From Amorphophallus konjac (taxonomy: Eukaryota; Streptophyta; Magnoliopsida; Alismatales; Araceae): a DNA stretch of 64,000 bases. The notes beneath the pieces are model-generated. The model worked only from the letters and a program-made list of their open reading frames with translations. It did no database searches and had not been told where the DNA came from. Shown here piece after piece: positions 9,995-20,077 of this stretch. The first letter of the stretch is position 1, and each line of letters opens with the position of its first letter. Both the position numbers and the translations under genes were made by a program. The DNA lies in contig CM040126.1 in the NCBI GenBank assembly GCA_022559845.1, positions 124,906,886-124,970,885 on the forward strand, read 5' to 3'.

Positions 9995-10714
9995 GTTAGC
10001 CTAGCAGCCGAGAACAACAAGTGGTATCTAGATAGCGGCTACGCCAGGTACATGACAGGTGACCTATCCAAATTTAGCAAATAGGAAATGAAGGCAGGGG
10101 GACTGGTCAAATTTGGAGGGAAGAACAGAGGTAAAATTGTTGACATTGGAACAGTTAGTAAGTCCCTCACTACCTCTATTGAAAAAGTTCTCTTTGTGGA
10201 AGGTCTTCAATACAACTTGATCAGTATTAGTCAGCTATGTGACAAGGGTCACAGAGTTGTGTTTGATAATGATTCATGCAAAATTCTGGAAATAAATTCT
10301 GATAATGTGAAGTTTATAGCCAATAGGATCAATAATGTCTACATTATGGACCTAGATGATAAATCTGAGTTAAATCTTTGTTTGTCTGCTGATTTTGAAA
10401 ATAATACTTTTACTTGGCACAGACGTTTAGGTCATGCTAGCTTCTCCTCTTTGAATAAGTTGGTTAAACATTATTTAGTTAGAGGATTGCCAAAAATCAA
10501 ATTATGTTCTATTTCAAAACCATGTGATGCCCGTGCTCTAGGCAAACAGATCCGAAAATCATTCAAACTTAGATTTGAGTCTATGTCATCCATACCAATG
10601 GAGCTTTTGCATATGGACCTCTTTGGTCCAACCAGGACTCAGAGCCTGAATGGTAAAAGATTCGGATTTGTTATTGTAGATGATTTTACTAGATATTCTT
10701 GGTTATTTTTTTAG
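9995..10714 (+). pseudogene. pol: Pol of Sirevirus B, part 1: protease and integrase N-terminus
   Basis: The frame opens after the GCAG at 9991-9994. It gives WYLDSGYARYMTGD, the copia aspartic protease active site (DSG kept, the usual following Cys changed to Tyr). The GAG-pre-integrase and zinc-binding region follows with WHRRLGHAS and C...CDARALGKQ, in which the last zinc Cys appears as Arg. Then comes the start of the integrase core, MDLFGPTRTQSLNGKRFGFVIVDDFTRYSWLFF. Stops are at 10082 (TAG) and 10712. The latter follows a T-run in TTATTTTTTTAGC, where a one-base length change shifts the frame; the next part continues directly in another frame. Normally this polyprotein is cleaved into PR, IN and RT/RNaseH inside the virus-like particle. 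Confidence 0.88.
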
Positions 10715-13080
10715 CAAATAAAAATGATACTTTTCAGAAGTTTGAACATCTTTCCAATAAAGTCAGACAAGAAGGAATTCACGGAATTTTCATGATTCAG
10801 TCTGACCATGGAGGAGAATTTGAAAATGCTACATTCTCTGAATTTTGTAATAAAGAGGGACTGACTCACAGATTTTCTTCTCCTAGGACTCCAGAGCAGA
10901 ACGGTATAGTGGAGAGAAGAAATCACACAATCATTGAGATGGCCAGAACCATGCTGATGGAGAGTCAGCTACTTAGAAGATTTTGGGCAGATGCAGCCAA
11001 CACCGCTTGCTACACCATCAACAGAGCCTTGGTAAGACCCATCCATAAGAAAACACATTATGAACTCGTGAAAGGTAAGAAGCATGATGTCGCATACTTC
11101 AAAATTTTTGGCTCAAAATGTTTCATCCACAATACCAATAAAATAGACCTAGACAAATTTGATGGTAGGAGTACTCCAGGAATTTTTCTAGGATACTCTA
11201 AAACAACTAGGGCTTATAGGGTTTTCAACTGTACAGATAAAACTATAGAAGAGACACCTCATGTCATATTTAATGAATCAAATAATCTCACTAACTTAGA
11301 TAATGATGATAGGTGTTCAAAAGAAGATGGAGAATTCTTGGAGGACAAGGAGGATAAAGAAGCTGAACCACCTGAAGTATCAACTACTTCCAACCAAGTA
11401 AGTTCAGCTAGAGCAGGTGAGTCCTCAACAAATCTGAAATTTTTGTAAGACTACCCTGTTCAAAACATCATAGGAGATTTGAATGATCCCCCTAGAACAA
11501 GGTCTCACTTTAGAAATGTTCATAATCAAGACCTAGTTGCATTAGTGTCACAAATAGAACCCAAAAATGTTGAAGAAGCTTTAAAAGATGAATGTTGGGT
11601 TAATGCAATGAATGAGGAACTAGGACAGTTTGAAAGAAACAATGTGTGGGAGCTAGTTCCAAGACCAGAAAATACAAATGTCATAGGAACTAAGTGGGTG
11701 TTTAAGAATAAAATGAATGAAGATGGAATTATTTCTAGAAATAAAGCCAGACTAGTAGCCAAGGGCTACTGTCAGGAATTTGATGTTGATTTTGATGAAT
11801 CCTATGCACCTGCTGCTAGGATGGAAGCAATTAGGATTTTATTAGCTTTCGCTTGCTCTAAAAATATAAAACCTCAACAAATGGACGTCAAAAGTGCGTT
11901 TTTAAATGGAATTATAAAAGAAGAATTTTTTGTTGAACAACCTCTCGGATTTCAATTTTCTCTCCAACCTAACCAAGTTTTCAGGTTGACTAAAGCCATG
12001 TACAGTCTAAAGTAGGCTCCTCGAGCCTGGTATGAGAGGCTGACAGAATTTCTGATCAGCAAGGGCTATCATAGAGGTAAGGTGGATCAAACCTTATTTA
12101 CCAAGAGTTCGAATAAAGACCTCATCATAGTTTAGGTATATGTAGATGACATTTTCTTCAGTTCAACAAATACTGAACTATGCAATGAGTTTTCTCAATT
12201 GATGTCTGCTGAGTTTGAGATGAGTTTGGTAGGTGAATTAAAGTATTTCCTTAGCTTGCAGGTACAATAGTTGGAGGATGGATGCTTCATCAACCAGACG
12301 AAATATACATTGGACATCCTCAAGAGGTTTGGCATGATTAATCTGAAGCACATCACAACACCAATGGTCACCAACACATCTTTGGATGCAGACGAATCAG
12401 GTAAAGAAGTTGATGCAAAGCTATACCAAGGTATGATTGGATCTTTGCTCTACTTAACTGCCTCGAAACCTGATATACAGTTTAGTGTAGGAATGTGTGC
12501 TAGGTACCAATCTAGACCCACTGAATTACACTTAGCAGCTGTAAAAAGAATTTTCAAATACTTATCTGCTACACACACCCTAGGTTTATGGTTTCCTACA
12601 TCACATACTTTAGATCTCATTGCATATACAGATGCTGATTATGCTGGGTGTAAGCTAGATAGAAAAAGCACTAGTGGTCATTGTGAATTTCTAGGTGGGT
12701 GTTTAGTCTCTTGGGGTTCCAAGAAGCAACACTCTGTGGCACTCTCAACGGTAGAGGCGGAGTACGTAGTTGCAGGGAGTTGTGGTACACAAGTCATTTG
12801 GATCAAACACCAACTTCAGGACTATCAAGTTGACCTGGGGTGTACACCTATATACTGTGACAATACTAGTGCCATCAATCTAGCCAAGAATCATGTTCTG
12901 CATTCTCGAACCAAACACATGGAAATAAGACATCATTTTATTAGAGATGAGGTTTCCCAAGGAACATTTGAATTAATCCATGTAGGCACTGCAAACCAAA
13001 TAGCTGACTTCTTCACTAAGCCACTGGATAATAAAAAATTCACATCTTTGAGGAGAGAGTTAGGTATTTTTAAATCTTAG
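10715..13080 (+). pseudogene. pol: Pol of Sirevirus B, part 2: integrase core, RT, RNase H
   Basis: The integrase core continues with IQSDHGGEFEN and PEQNGIVERRN, giving the D and E of the D,D-35-E triad, then FLGYS at the core's end. RT begins around 11570 (CWVNAMNEELGQFERN, KWVFKNK, ARLVAKGY) and keeps the catalytic VYVDDI near 12136. RNase H runs from about 12600: AYTDADYAGC, ALSTVEAEY, YCDNTSAI and the terminal IADFFTKPL. In-frame stops: 11446 (TAA) and TAG at 12013, 12133 and 12268. Three of these four read as CAG in the family pattern (for example MYSLK*APRAWYE). The final TAG is at 13078. With stops counted as sense codons the whole part is a single frame, so the copy is relatively young. 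Confidence 0.9.
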
Positions 13081-13869
13081 CTCCATGAATAAAATGCCCT
13101 CATAATTTTCACTTACATTTACATTCTCCTGAATAAAATGCTTTGCTTCCATGAATAACATGTCCTTCTTCTGTGTCCTTAACCACTCAGCATGAGTATG
13201 TGTTCACATCATGTCATTGTGTGAGGGGGTGTTCTATCTATGACTATATGCGACCCGTTAAGCTGAGGGGTCTATGCATTTGCATTTTCTGCATGAGTCA
13301 TATATGAAAAATAGGTCATTTTGTGAGGGGGAGCTGGTTAGTATGTGAAGGGTGACTGATTCAAAAGCATTTGAGAGATGTATGTTGCTGTTGTTTTCTT
13401 ATGAAAGATTTATTACAGTTCATTCACAACAAGTAGAATCCCATACTTGTCTTAAATCCTTAAGTTTGAACAACTAAAGCTAAGCTAGAATCTTTTATCT
13501 AGTAATTTAGCAAAGACTTGGATAAGGTGTTCGAAGTATATCTCCTTACACATTTCATGATCATGGAACAAGATAAACTTATATGTCATGATGTCTGCTA
13601 AAAACTTGAAACCTAGACTTCAAGAAACACATTTTTAAGAATGAGTGCTTCTGGTAGGTATTGTTCTCAAACACTCATATTAAAAATAAAATTATCTAAG
13701 GGGATCAAAACAAAAATTTACATGCTCAGAGCAATGGTCTGATTATTGAGAAACTGAGTGTTTCATTAAAAAGAAATGAAAATTTTTCTCAGTCATGAGG
13801 TGTCAGATTATCTCTGTTAAGAAGTGCAAAATTTGCTATCATGACAGAGCAATGGCAATTAAGTGGTGA

Positions 13870-14018
13870 GTAACTGGGGAGTCTGGCATCTGATCAAGAT
13901 GTCTCCTCACGTAAAAGGCCACATTTACTAACTCTGTTCTCTAAGATGAGAGGTGATTCGGTTCTCACATTGAGTAACTGGGGAGTCTGGCCTCTAATCA
14001 AGGTGTCTCCTTAATGTC
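13870..14018 (+). other. Twin hairpins in the 3' non-coding region of B
   Basis: Two copies of a unit starting GTAACTGGGGAGTCTGGC, at 13870 and 13974 (104 nt apart). Each can fold: GGAG with CTCC outside and CATCT with AGATG (copy 1) or CCTCT with AGGTG (copy 2) inside, around a short (G/A)ATCA loop. Element E carries a matching pair. Confidence 0.65.
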
Positions 14019-14443
14019 AAAAATGTGATCTACCAAGTTATCTATTGATCATTATTCCGCTCGTTAATGAAAAAAAATTATATGTTTCAGTCATATCCCT
14101 GGTTCTTATTGCTAGTTTATGGACTGTTTGTCCTCAATACCTCAAGAACTTTGTTCTGAGAAACAGTCTCTTGCAGTCTAACTGGTATAGTTTTGAACAT
14201 CTCTCTCTTGGCATATCTGCTCACCATTGTTTCTTCATCATATCCTTTGTACGTAGATAAACTTCACTTCCTCTTCTAGGTCTTTCTTGATTACTTGCTT
14301 TAAAGAATCAACACTTGTTTTAGTGCCTTACTTAATCTTTTAAGATCTGCTCATGGGCCATTCTCACTGTGAAAATATTGCATTTTACTCTCACTTATTC
14401 AACAGTTGCATGTCTCTTTCATCTCCTTTTGATGATGTCAAAG

Positions 14444-14671
14444 GGGGAGAGTTTAAGGGGGAGAGTCAATTGAGGGGGAGGAGAGTAAAGGAGAGTCAAT
14501 TGAGGTGGAGGAGAGTCAATTGATGGGAAGAGTGTTTTTGCATTGACAGCCTTTTTAGTGCCTCAGGCATGCTTGCTTGATTGCTGCATGTTCACTCTAT
14601 TTTGATTCCATTGACATAAATTGTTCCATAGTGTTGACTCATAGTGTTGCCATCATCAAAAAGGGGGAGAC
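14444..14671 (+). other. Multiple polypurine boxes and PPT of Sirevirus B
   Basis: CAAAGGGGGAGAG, TAAGGGGGAGAG, TGAGGGGGAGG and further decayed copies lie between 14444 and 14530. The final CAAAAAGGGGGAGA at about 14657-14670 abuts the 3' LTR. Repeated PPT-like boxes are a known Sirevirus hallmark. Confidence 0.85.
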
Positions 14672-16473
14672 TGTTGCACTCCTACGGTTTTGATGATGCC
14701 ATACACTATAAGTCAATTATGATGGTTCATCTTAACACATTTCTTTTACACACTCTTATATATTGCACTCTCTAGTTCTACTCAGAAAGTCTGTGCATAC
14801 ACAGTTATTTCTTTCTACATTTTAAGTCCATGATGTTGGTGCATCTTAACTGAATAGGGTCTGTGCATGCAAGTATCAAGTCGGTGCAACCTTAGTTGCT
14901 GCACACGACTAAGTCATTGCAATATCTATATACACATATTGAGTCCGTGCAGTTTATCTCCTGGCCATTCATTAAGTCGGTGCATATGTTCACTAGACCA
15001 CATTATAAGTCTGTGCATATGCCGCATCTCCAACGAACCAAGTCTATGCATTGATGTTTGACAGTAAACATAAGTCTGTGCATACTTCTCTGCTAAGTCC
15101 GTGCATAAGAGGTTATAGGTCAAATCTCGGTGCATGTTTGTGGGACGCACTAGTCTGTGCATATTTAGAGTGTTATGCATGTAGGGTCAGTGCAATCTTA
15201 GCATGTGCACATTCTAAGTCCGTGCACGTTTTGCATCACTTGACCCAAGTCTGTGCATATCACTGTAAAGGTCGGTGCATATATATCTCAGCCGTGTTAA
15301 AGTCAGTGCATGTTCTATTTTTGCCGCACCATGATCGGTGCACATGTGTTAGAAGATAAGTAAACGTCAGTGCACATCCTTCTTTGTGATAAACAGGGTC
15401 AGTGCATGTCAGTTAGAGTCTGTTCTAGACTTGCTATACGATACGTAAAGTCTATGCATGACCTTGGTCAATGTTTCCCCCACTAAAATCCTCTCTTGCT
15501 TGGCAGGTTTGTCACCTGATCGAGTATGTGTTCGGCGAACCCAAAACCAATGATGTTACTCCACGTGGAAATCAATGTACCTGGTTTAAGGGCTCGTGAT
15601 CCGAGGCATCGAACTGAAATGATGATCCTGACACGTGGAATCAAAAAGGGATCAGACATGTGAAAAGAAATGGGTGGGAATCGTGTTAGCCACACGCTCT
15701 CATCTGGCTATAAAAGGAGGCTGAAGACTTGTGGAACGCACTAGATTTCGTAGGGTGAAAATATCGTGGGATATCGGTGTTCTTTTTATCGGTTTATCTA
15801 GTACGAGGGCGTGCCAGTCACCTAGGTGACAATGTGTTCGGGCTTCAAGACTGGAGTGGTCCGAAGCCCGGGGTGCGCTCCATCTGACTGATCAGATGAT
15901 TGTGGATATCGGGTCGGGACTGGAGACCCGTCGCGCCATAAAGGGCGCGGCGTTAATTACATCCCCTCGGAGAGGGGAAGACCTCTGATTAATCGCCAAG
16001 AAAAGGGGTCAAATGACCTAAAGATCGTTTTTCATTAAAGCATGCGAGTTGGGTTGACATGATTTAAACCCTCCGCATCGGTATGCAAAACGGTGTTCAA
16101 AACCATACAAATATTTGCTGCGAGTGCGGCAAATTTAATGCAAGTGCGGGATTAGATCTTGGTATATATATATATCAGTCACTAAGGACCATCCAATATC
16201 CGGTCGAGAGTCCGTATTCGAAGCATCGAAGGTAACAACAAAGACATTCGGATATCTACCGTAGGTACGGCACGTTTCATGTGGGTGAGGGATCGGATCC
16301 CGAAAGAAATGGGTCAAGCTGATGAACTATCGGCCCGAGAGGTGCACGGATCATGACCATGTCGGGGATCCCGAGGTCCATGTCCGATACCACGGGGCAT
16401 CATTACACAGTCCGGGGGAGAGGGTTGTTAAGTGTAAGGCCCGAAACTCGACAACGTGCGCCCTCGCACGCGG

Positions 16474-16530
16474 ATCGACCTGCGCGGTCAGGTCGCGGGG
16501 TTCGACCTGCCCGGTCAGGTCGCGGGGGTC
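16474..16530. repeat. Short tandem duplication in the 3.3-kb insert
   Basis: Two adjacent copies of TCGACCTGCxCGGTCAGGTC GCGGGG-type sequence, about 26 bp each, followed by GC-rich inverted segments around GGGGGCAGCGCCCC. Confidence 0.6.
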
Positions 16531-16699
16531 AAGGGGGCAGCGCCCCTTGCGGGGGTTTTCGGGGGCAGCGCCCCCGGAACAAAATTTGGATTATAGTAGA
16601 GGGGAGACTTTTGATTAGTTTTACTCATTAGCTTTAATTCTTTTCTATCATTTGATTAATCATTTTTTTTTAGGCATGCCGGTTCAATAGGCATAAGAA

Positions 16700-16862
16700 G
16701 GGGGGGGCGTGCCGGATAAGGGGCGCCGTTTTAAGACGTAAGTGGAGATGGAGGGGGGGCGCGCCGGATAAGGGGCGCCGTTTTAAGATGTAAATGGAGA
16801 TGGGGGGGGGGGGGGCGCGCCGGATAAGGGGCGCCGTTTTAAGGTGTAAATGGAGATGGGGG
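16700..16862. repeat. Minisatellite, three units of 52-56 bp
   Basis: GCCGGATAAGGGGCGCCGTT recurs at 16711, 16763 and 16819. It is followed by TTAAG, a GTAA(G/A)TGGAGATGG segment and a G-run of variable length. Confidence 0.8.
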
Positions 16863-17589
16863 TACGAGAGAGGTGTTAAATCGGCGCGGTGAGGGGTGAC
16901 CGCGTCGGATTAGGCCACGCCGGGACATCGTTTCGTTCTATGGACTTGTTTTGCTTTCTGTTCTTGATTCCATGGCCTACAGAAGGATCAATAGTTAGAT
17001 TAATTGTTCAATTGACACCCTAGATCAATAGGGTGAAGGTTTAAGCATCGTTGATGGTTTGTTAAGGTGAGTGAGCAAGAGGTTTAACTGTTTTATTCGG
17101 GGGGTTCAGTTCACAGAGTTTTACTGTGTGTTTCTTTTCTTTCACCCGTGGGCAAATGCTATGATACATTTATTCATTGTTCTTGGTGTTCTTGTATGTT
17201 CTTGACCCTGACAAAAATCGGGCAGCACCTCCCCTAGATTGGAAGGGTCTGGGGGAAAAAAATGGGGCGCGCCATGCGGAGAGAACTCCGACAGCCCCGA
17301 AACATCCCGGTGCGTGCTAAGCAACAACACCAGTAAAGTTACCCCATTTGGGGCTGGAGATCCCGAGGGCTAGCCTACAAGGGAAACCGGTGACCCATGG
17401 GTTGTTGTGATCGTATCGACTCCCCTGTTCGGGGCCGGAGGTCCTGAGGGCCAGCCTACAAAGAAACTCCGACGACCCGAGGGTTGCCGTGATCGCGTGG
17501 CTGAAGACCGCGTGAGAACCGAAGTCGGCACAAGAACACGGCGGAAGGGAGATCCAAGGGACAACAGTAAAATGAAGTTAACACATGCA

Positions 17590-17640
17590 TACGTATATAT
17601 CTATCTACAGATACATATGTATATATCTATGCATATATGA
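17590..17640. repeat. TA-rich microsatellite
   Basis: Runs of ATATAT, TATCTA and ATACATATG. A shorter (TA)n stands at about 16162-16172. Confidence 0.7.
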
Positions 17641-18464
17641 TCCGACGGAAACATATAGACTTGCAAAAGGGAAGGGATGAGCGAGCATCAAAATCGGGTT
17701 TCATGAGGGAGATAAGTGAGGATCGGGGTTGAAGGCCCCATGCTTCATTTCCATTTAAACAGAAAAGTTACATCGGGGCTGGACGTCGCCGAGCAGAATA
17801 CAAGGGGAGAGGGGAAAGATAATGACCCACCCTCACACGGCTGGCTCTCACTCTTCCTCCCCTTTCTCTCCCACTCTTTCTCTCTTCTTCTTCGCACAGG
17901 CTTCGGGCTTCAAGGGATTTCTCTCAGAAGAAAGCTTCTGCCTTTCAAGCTTCCAAGAGTTGTCCCTCCTCTTCCGGGCGATCAAAGTTCCCCGTGGTGG
18001 GATTTTTATAGGGGCCAGTGGCCCTGTCGAAGGGAGAGCCCCCCCCTTATTTCTCTTTATTTCCTCTTCTTTCCATCTTGCTTCGCCTGCAACGCCTCTG
18101 CCGTGTCGCCGTGTCGAGAGCCGTTGTCGTGGACGTCACCTCTGCCGCGGCTACAGTGTGACCGGGAGAGGGGTAGAGGCATGGCCTCCTCCTTCGCTGG
18201 CATGTACACCGCTAGCCACGTTTGCTTTCATCATTTGCAGGGGAATGGGCGGTCGGCTGACGGAGCAAGCATTCGACAGTGCGTGGCTCGAGAGTTTCCA
18301 TTTGAAGAACATGCTTGGATGCCCAACGGATCGAAGCAGACGTTTTAGCCATTTCAGGCTTGTTCGTCGTCGTGCAGTTCCCAGGAAACAGGGGACCGTA
18401 ATGCCGATGGGATGGGTCGGTTTCTCGCCAGGAAGCGCTTCAGAGAAAGGGGTTAAAAGGTTAA

Positions 18465-18655
18465 AACGGTGCCATATTCAAAGGGGTGCCGTTTTAAGCA
18501 TCAAAGGGGGGCTTCGGGGCGCGCCGTGTAGCCAATGAAAAGAAAATGGGTTAAAATGGCGCCACATCCCAAAGGGGGCGCGCCGTTTTAAGGGGGGGGC
18601 GCCGTTTTAAGGCGCGCCGTTTTAAAGCCCCCTCGTGCCGTTTTAAGCACTAAAC
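18465..18655. repeat. Dispersed GGCGCGCCGTTTTAAG motif cluster
   Basis: Five to six copies of (G)GCGC(G)CCGTTTTAA(G) or decayed forms. The same core is used in the minisatellite at 16700-16862. Confidence 0.7.
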
Positions 18656-19838
18656 GGATTCTTCTCGAAGTCGCGGCCATTTTACGTGAATGTCGACATT
18701 CCCGGATGGTTCCGGTTGCTATGTATGACCTCTACAATGTTCCATTCGCAGCCTTTGGGGCCCGGTCCTAGACTCTGCGTGACTTTCGGTGCACGTCGGG
18801 CTATGTCGGAGTCCCCGACTCTTCTTTGATTCAGCTCTCGGCACGGCCGGCTGTAGAGTTGTGGCCATATCTTCCGCCCGGGGGGGGCTCCCTCATCGGC
18901 TAGCAGACCACCAAGCGAGTCCTCATCCTGATCGGGGAGGCATGAGGTTTATTGGCATTTTCATCTTCGGCTTGCTCTCGAGTGTCGAGACGTGCATGCC
19001 GTATGATCATCATCGACATTTTTCGATGTCCACAAGACAGCAAGAGGAAGCTACTGAAGATTAAAAAGGAGAGAGAGTGCATCTGCAGCCATGGAGTGTA
19101 GAAGAATTTCGCTATTCGAGAGAAGAGCCTGAAGTGTTTGAGTGATCATTGTTGGGCTTTAGAGCTTGAAAGACTGCTTCTCTTGAAGCTATATTTTAAT
19201 TATTTTGAGTGACTGGTTTCTTATCATATTTTCATTTTCGAGTTGTTTCACCGATTTCTTCCTTACTACTTTGTTACCCTCTAAGTGTGCTTAGAGGAAG
19301 GGTGATTGGTTCTCCAGTTGCGAGTGTAGGTATTACACTTGTGTGTTCCCTCTGGTTTAGAGGAAGGGAGGTTGGTCCTCCGATTCTGATCTTGCTGGGG
19401 CAAGTTTAGGTTTAGATCCTGTAGGTCGTAGGATCAGTGTTGAGGGATTTGTTCCCTTGTGGCAAGTTGTGTGGCAGTGGATGTCTGCAGACTGAGTCTG
19501 CTGTGCTTTACATTGCTTAGTGCAAGGAAGCCTTACTCCAGTGGGGTAAGGGGTGGACGTAGATTGCTGACCGCGATCGAACAAGCTTAAAAATCTTTTG
19601 TCCCTTGGCGTGGTTTGATCTTGTCTGCTATATTATTTTCAGCTCGCCAGGTGTTTGTTCTCTGCACTACTTTTGTCTTGTTCTCTTTGAGTTTTGTCTC
19701 TCTTGTTGCTTCATGGCTAATCTCGAGAAGGATCCTTACTGCATTTTTTGAATTATTTTGTCGATCTTCGATTTAGATTGAATTTGGGGGTGACCTATTC
19801 ATCCCCCCCTTCTAGCTCACCCATCGTGCGTGCTATCA

Positions 19839-20077
19839 AAAAGAAACCATTTTCGAACAAGGGCGAGTGAAACAAGTTAAATGAGCTTATCTGCTATGAG
19901 TGCTAGAAGTTGGGGCATATGAGAGGAGACTTCCCAAAATTGAAGAAAAAGTTTAAGAAGGATAAGTTCAAGAAGCGCAAGGCTATGAAAGCCACATTGA
20001 GTGATGAGGATGAAGATTAATCTGAAGAAGAGGTTGATGAGCTCATGTAGAGCGTGTGTTTGATGGCACATGAAGGA
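19839..20077 (+). pseudogene. gag: Gag of Sirevirus A, second part (zinc knuckle)
   Basis: This continues the gag cut at 5943. It reads CYEC*KLGHMRGDFP near 19892-19936, a CX2CX4HX4C knuckle with a stop inside and its last Cys changed to Phe. A Lys-rich stretch follows, then an acidic segment (SDEDED, SEEEVDELM) and CLMAHEG. Internal stops are TAG or TAA. The frame runs straight into the insertion at 20078 and resumes at 21798 with GETSEVSCDPDF. That join confirms the solo LTR as a later insertion. Confidence 0.8.

Larger units (their letters stand above)
13081..14671 (+). other. 3' non-coding region of Sirevirus B
   Basis: No gene is seen. It contains a stem ATGAGTG with CACTCAT at about 13639-13681, paired conserved hairpins (13870-14018), GAGGGGG/GGGGGAG boxes at about 13226 and 13328, and a cluster of them from 14444 onwards leading to the PPT. 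A small open frame at 14045-14260 is hydrophobic but has no family signal. Confidence 0.7.
15730..19034. repeat. 3.3-kb GC-rich solo-LTR-like insertion
   Basis: Inserted in the 3' LTR of B. It begins TGTGGAACGC and ends GATGTCCACA, so it has TG...CA termini with a 6-base inverted repeat. Flanks are AGACT before and AGACA after; the intact 5' LTR reads AGACA at this site. This fits a 5-bp duplication with one later change. The insert is far richer in G and C than its host, contains a TATA-like TTTTATAGGG at about 18004 and no coding domain. I read it as a solo LTR of a large-LTR (probably gypsy) family. An alternative reading is TTGTGGA...TCCACAA termini with a 3-bp GAC duplication, which would suggest a DNA element. 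Open frames inside it (16322-16618, 17716-18538, 18789-19064) show no recognisable domain. Confidence 0.65.
5944..19838 (+). mobile_element. Sirevirus B (Ty1/copia), complete with two LTRs
   Basis: Order: 5' LTR, iMet PBS, gag, PR-IN-RT-RNaseH, a 1.6-kb 3' non-coding region with GGGGGAG boxes, PPT and 3' LTR. The integrase-before-RT order defines Ty1/copia. The long coiled-coil gag and repeated polypurine boxes mark the Sirevirus group. Both LTRs measure 1857 bp once the insert at 15730-19034 and its duplication are removed, which confirms the boundaries. No envelope-like gene is present after RNase H. Coding frames are broken by several stops and one frameshift, so mobility would depend on helper elements. 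Confidence 0.92.
14672..19838 (+). repeat. 3' LTR of Sirevirus B, split by a 3.3-kb insert
   Basis: 14672-15729 and 19035-19838 together match the 5' LTR across its whole length. The motif array, CACGTG box, TATA (CTATAAAAGG near 15708) and leader hairpins are all present, with scattered substitutions that are mostly C/T or G/A. Subtracting the insert and one 5-bp duplication gives 1857 bp, the exact length of the 5' LTR. Confidence 0.92.

Noticed and set aside
17716..18538. Overlapping open frames of 210 and 238 codons in the 3.3-kb insert
   Set aside because: They lie in GC-rich LTR-like DNA with few chance stops and show no domain. The two frames overlap each other in the same region, which argues against either being real.
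15729..19035. The 3.3-kb insert as a DNA transposon with TTGTGGA termini and GAC duplication
   Set aside because: It is possible, but TG...CA ends, a TATA-like site in the middle and a near-perfect 5-bp duplication against the intact LTR fit a solo LTR better. It is kept as an alternative in the feature entry.
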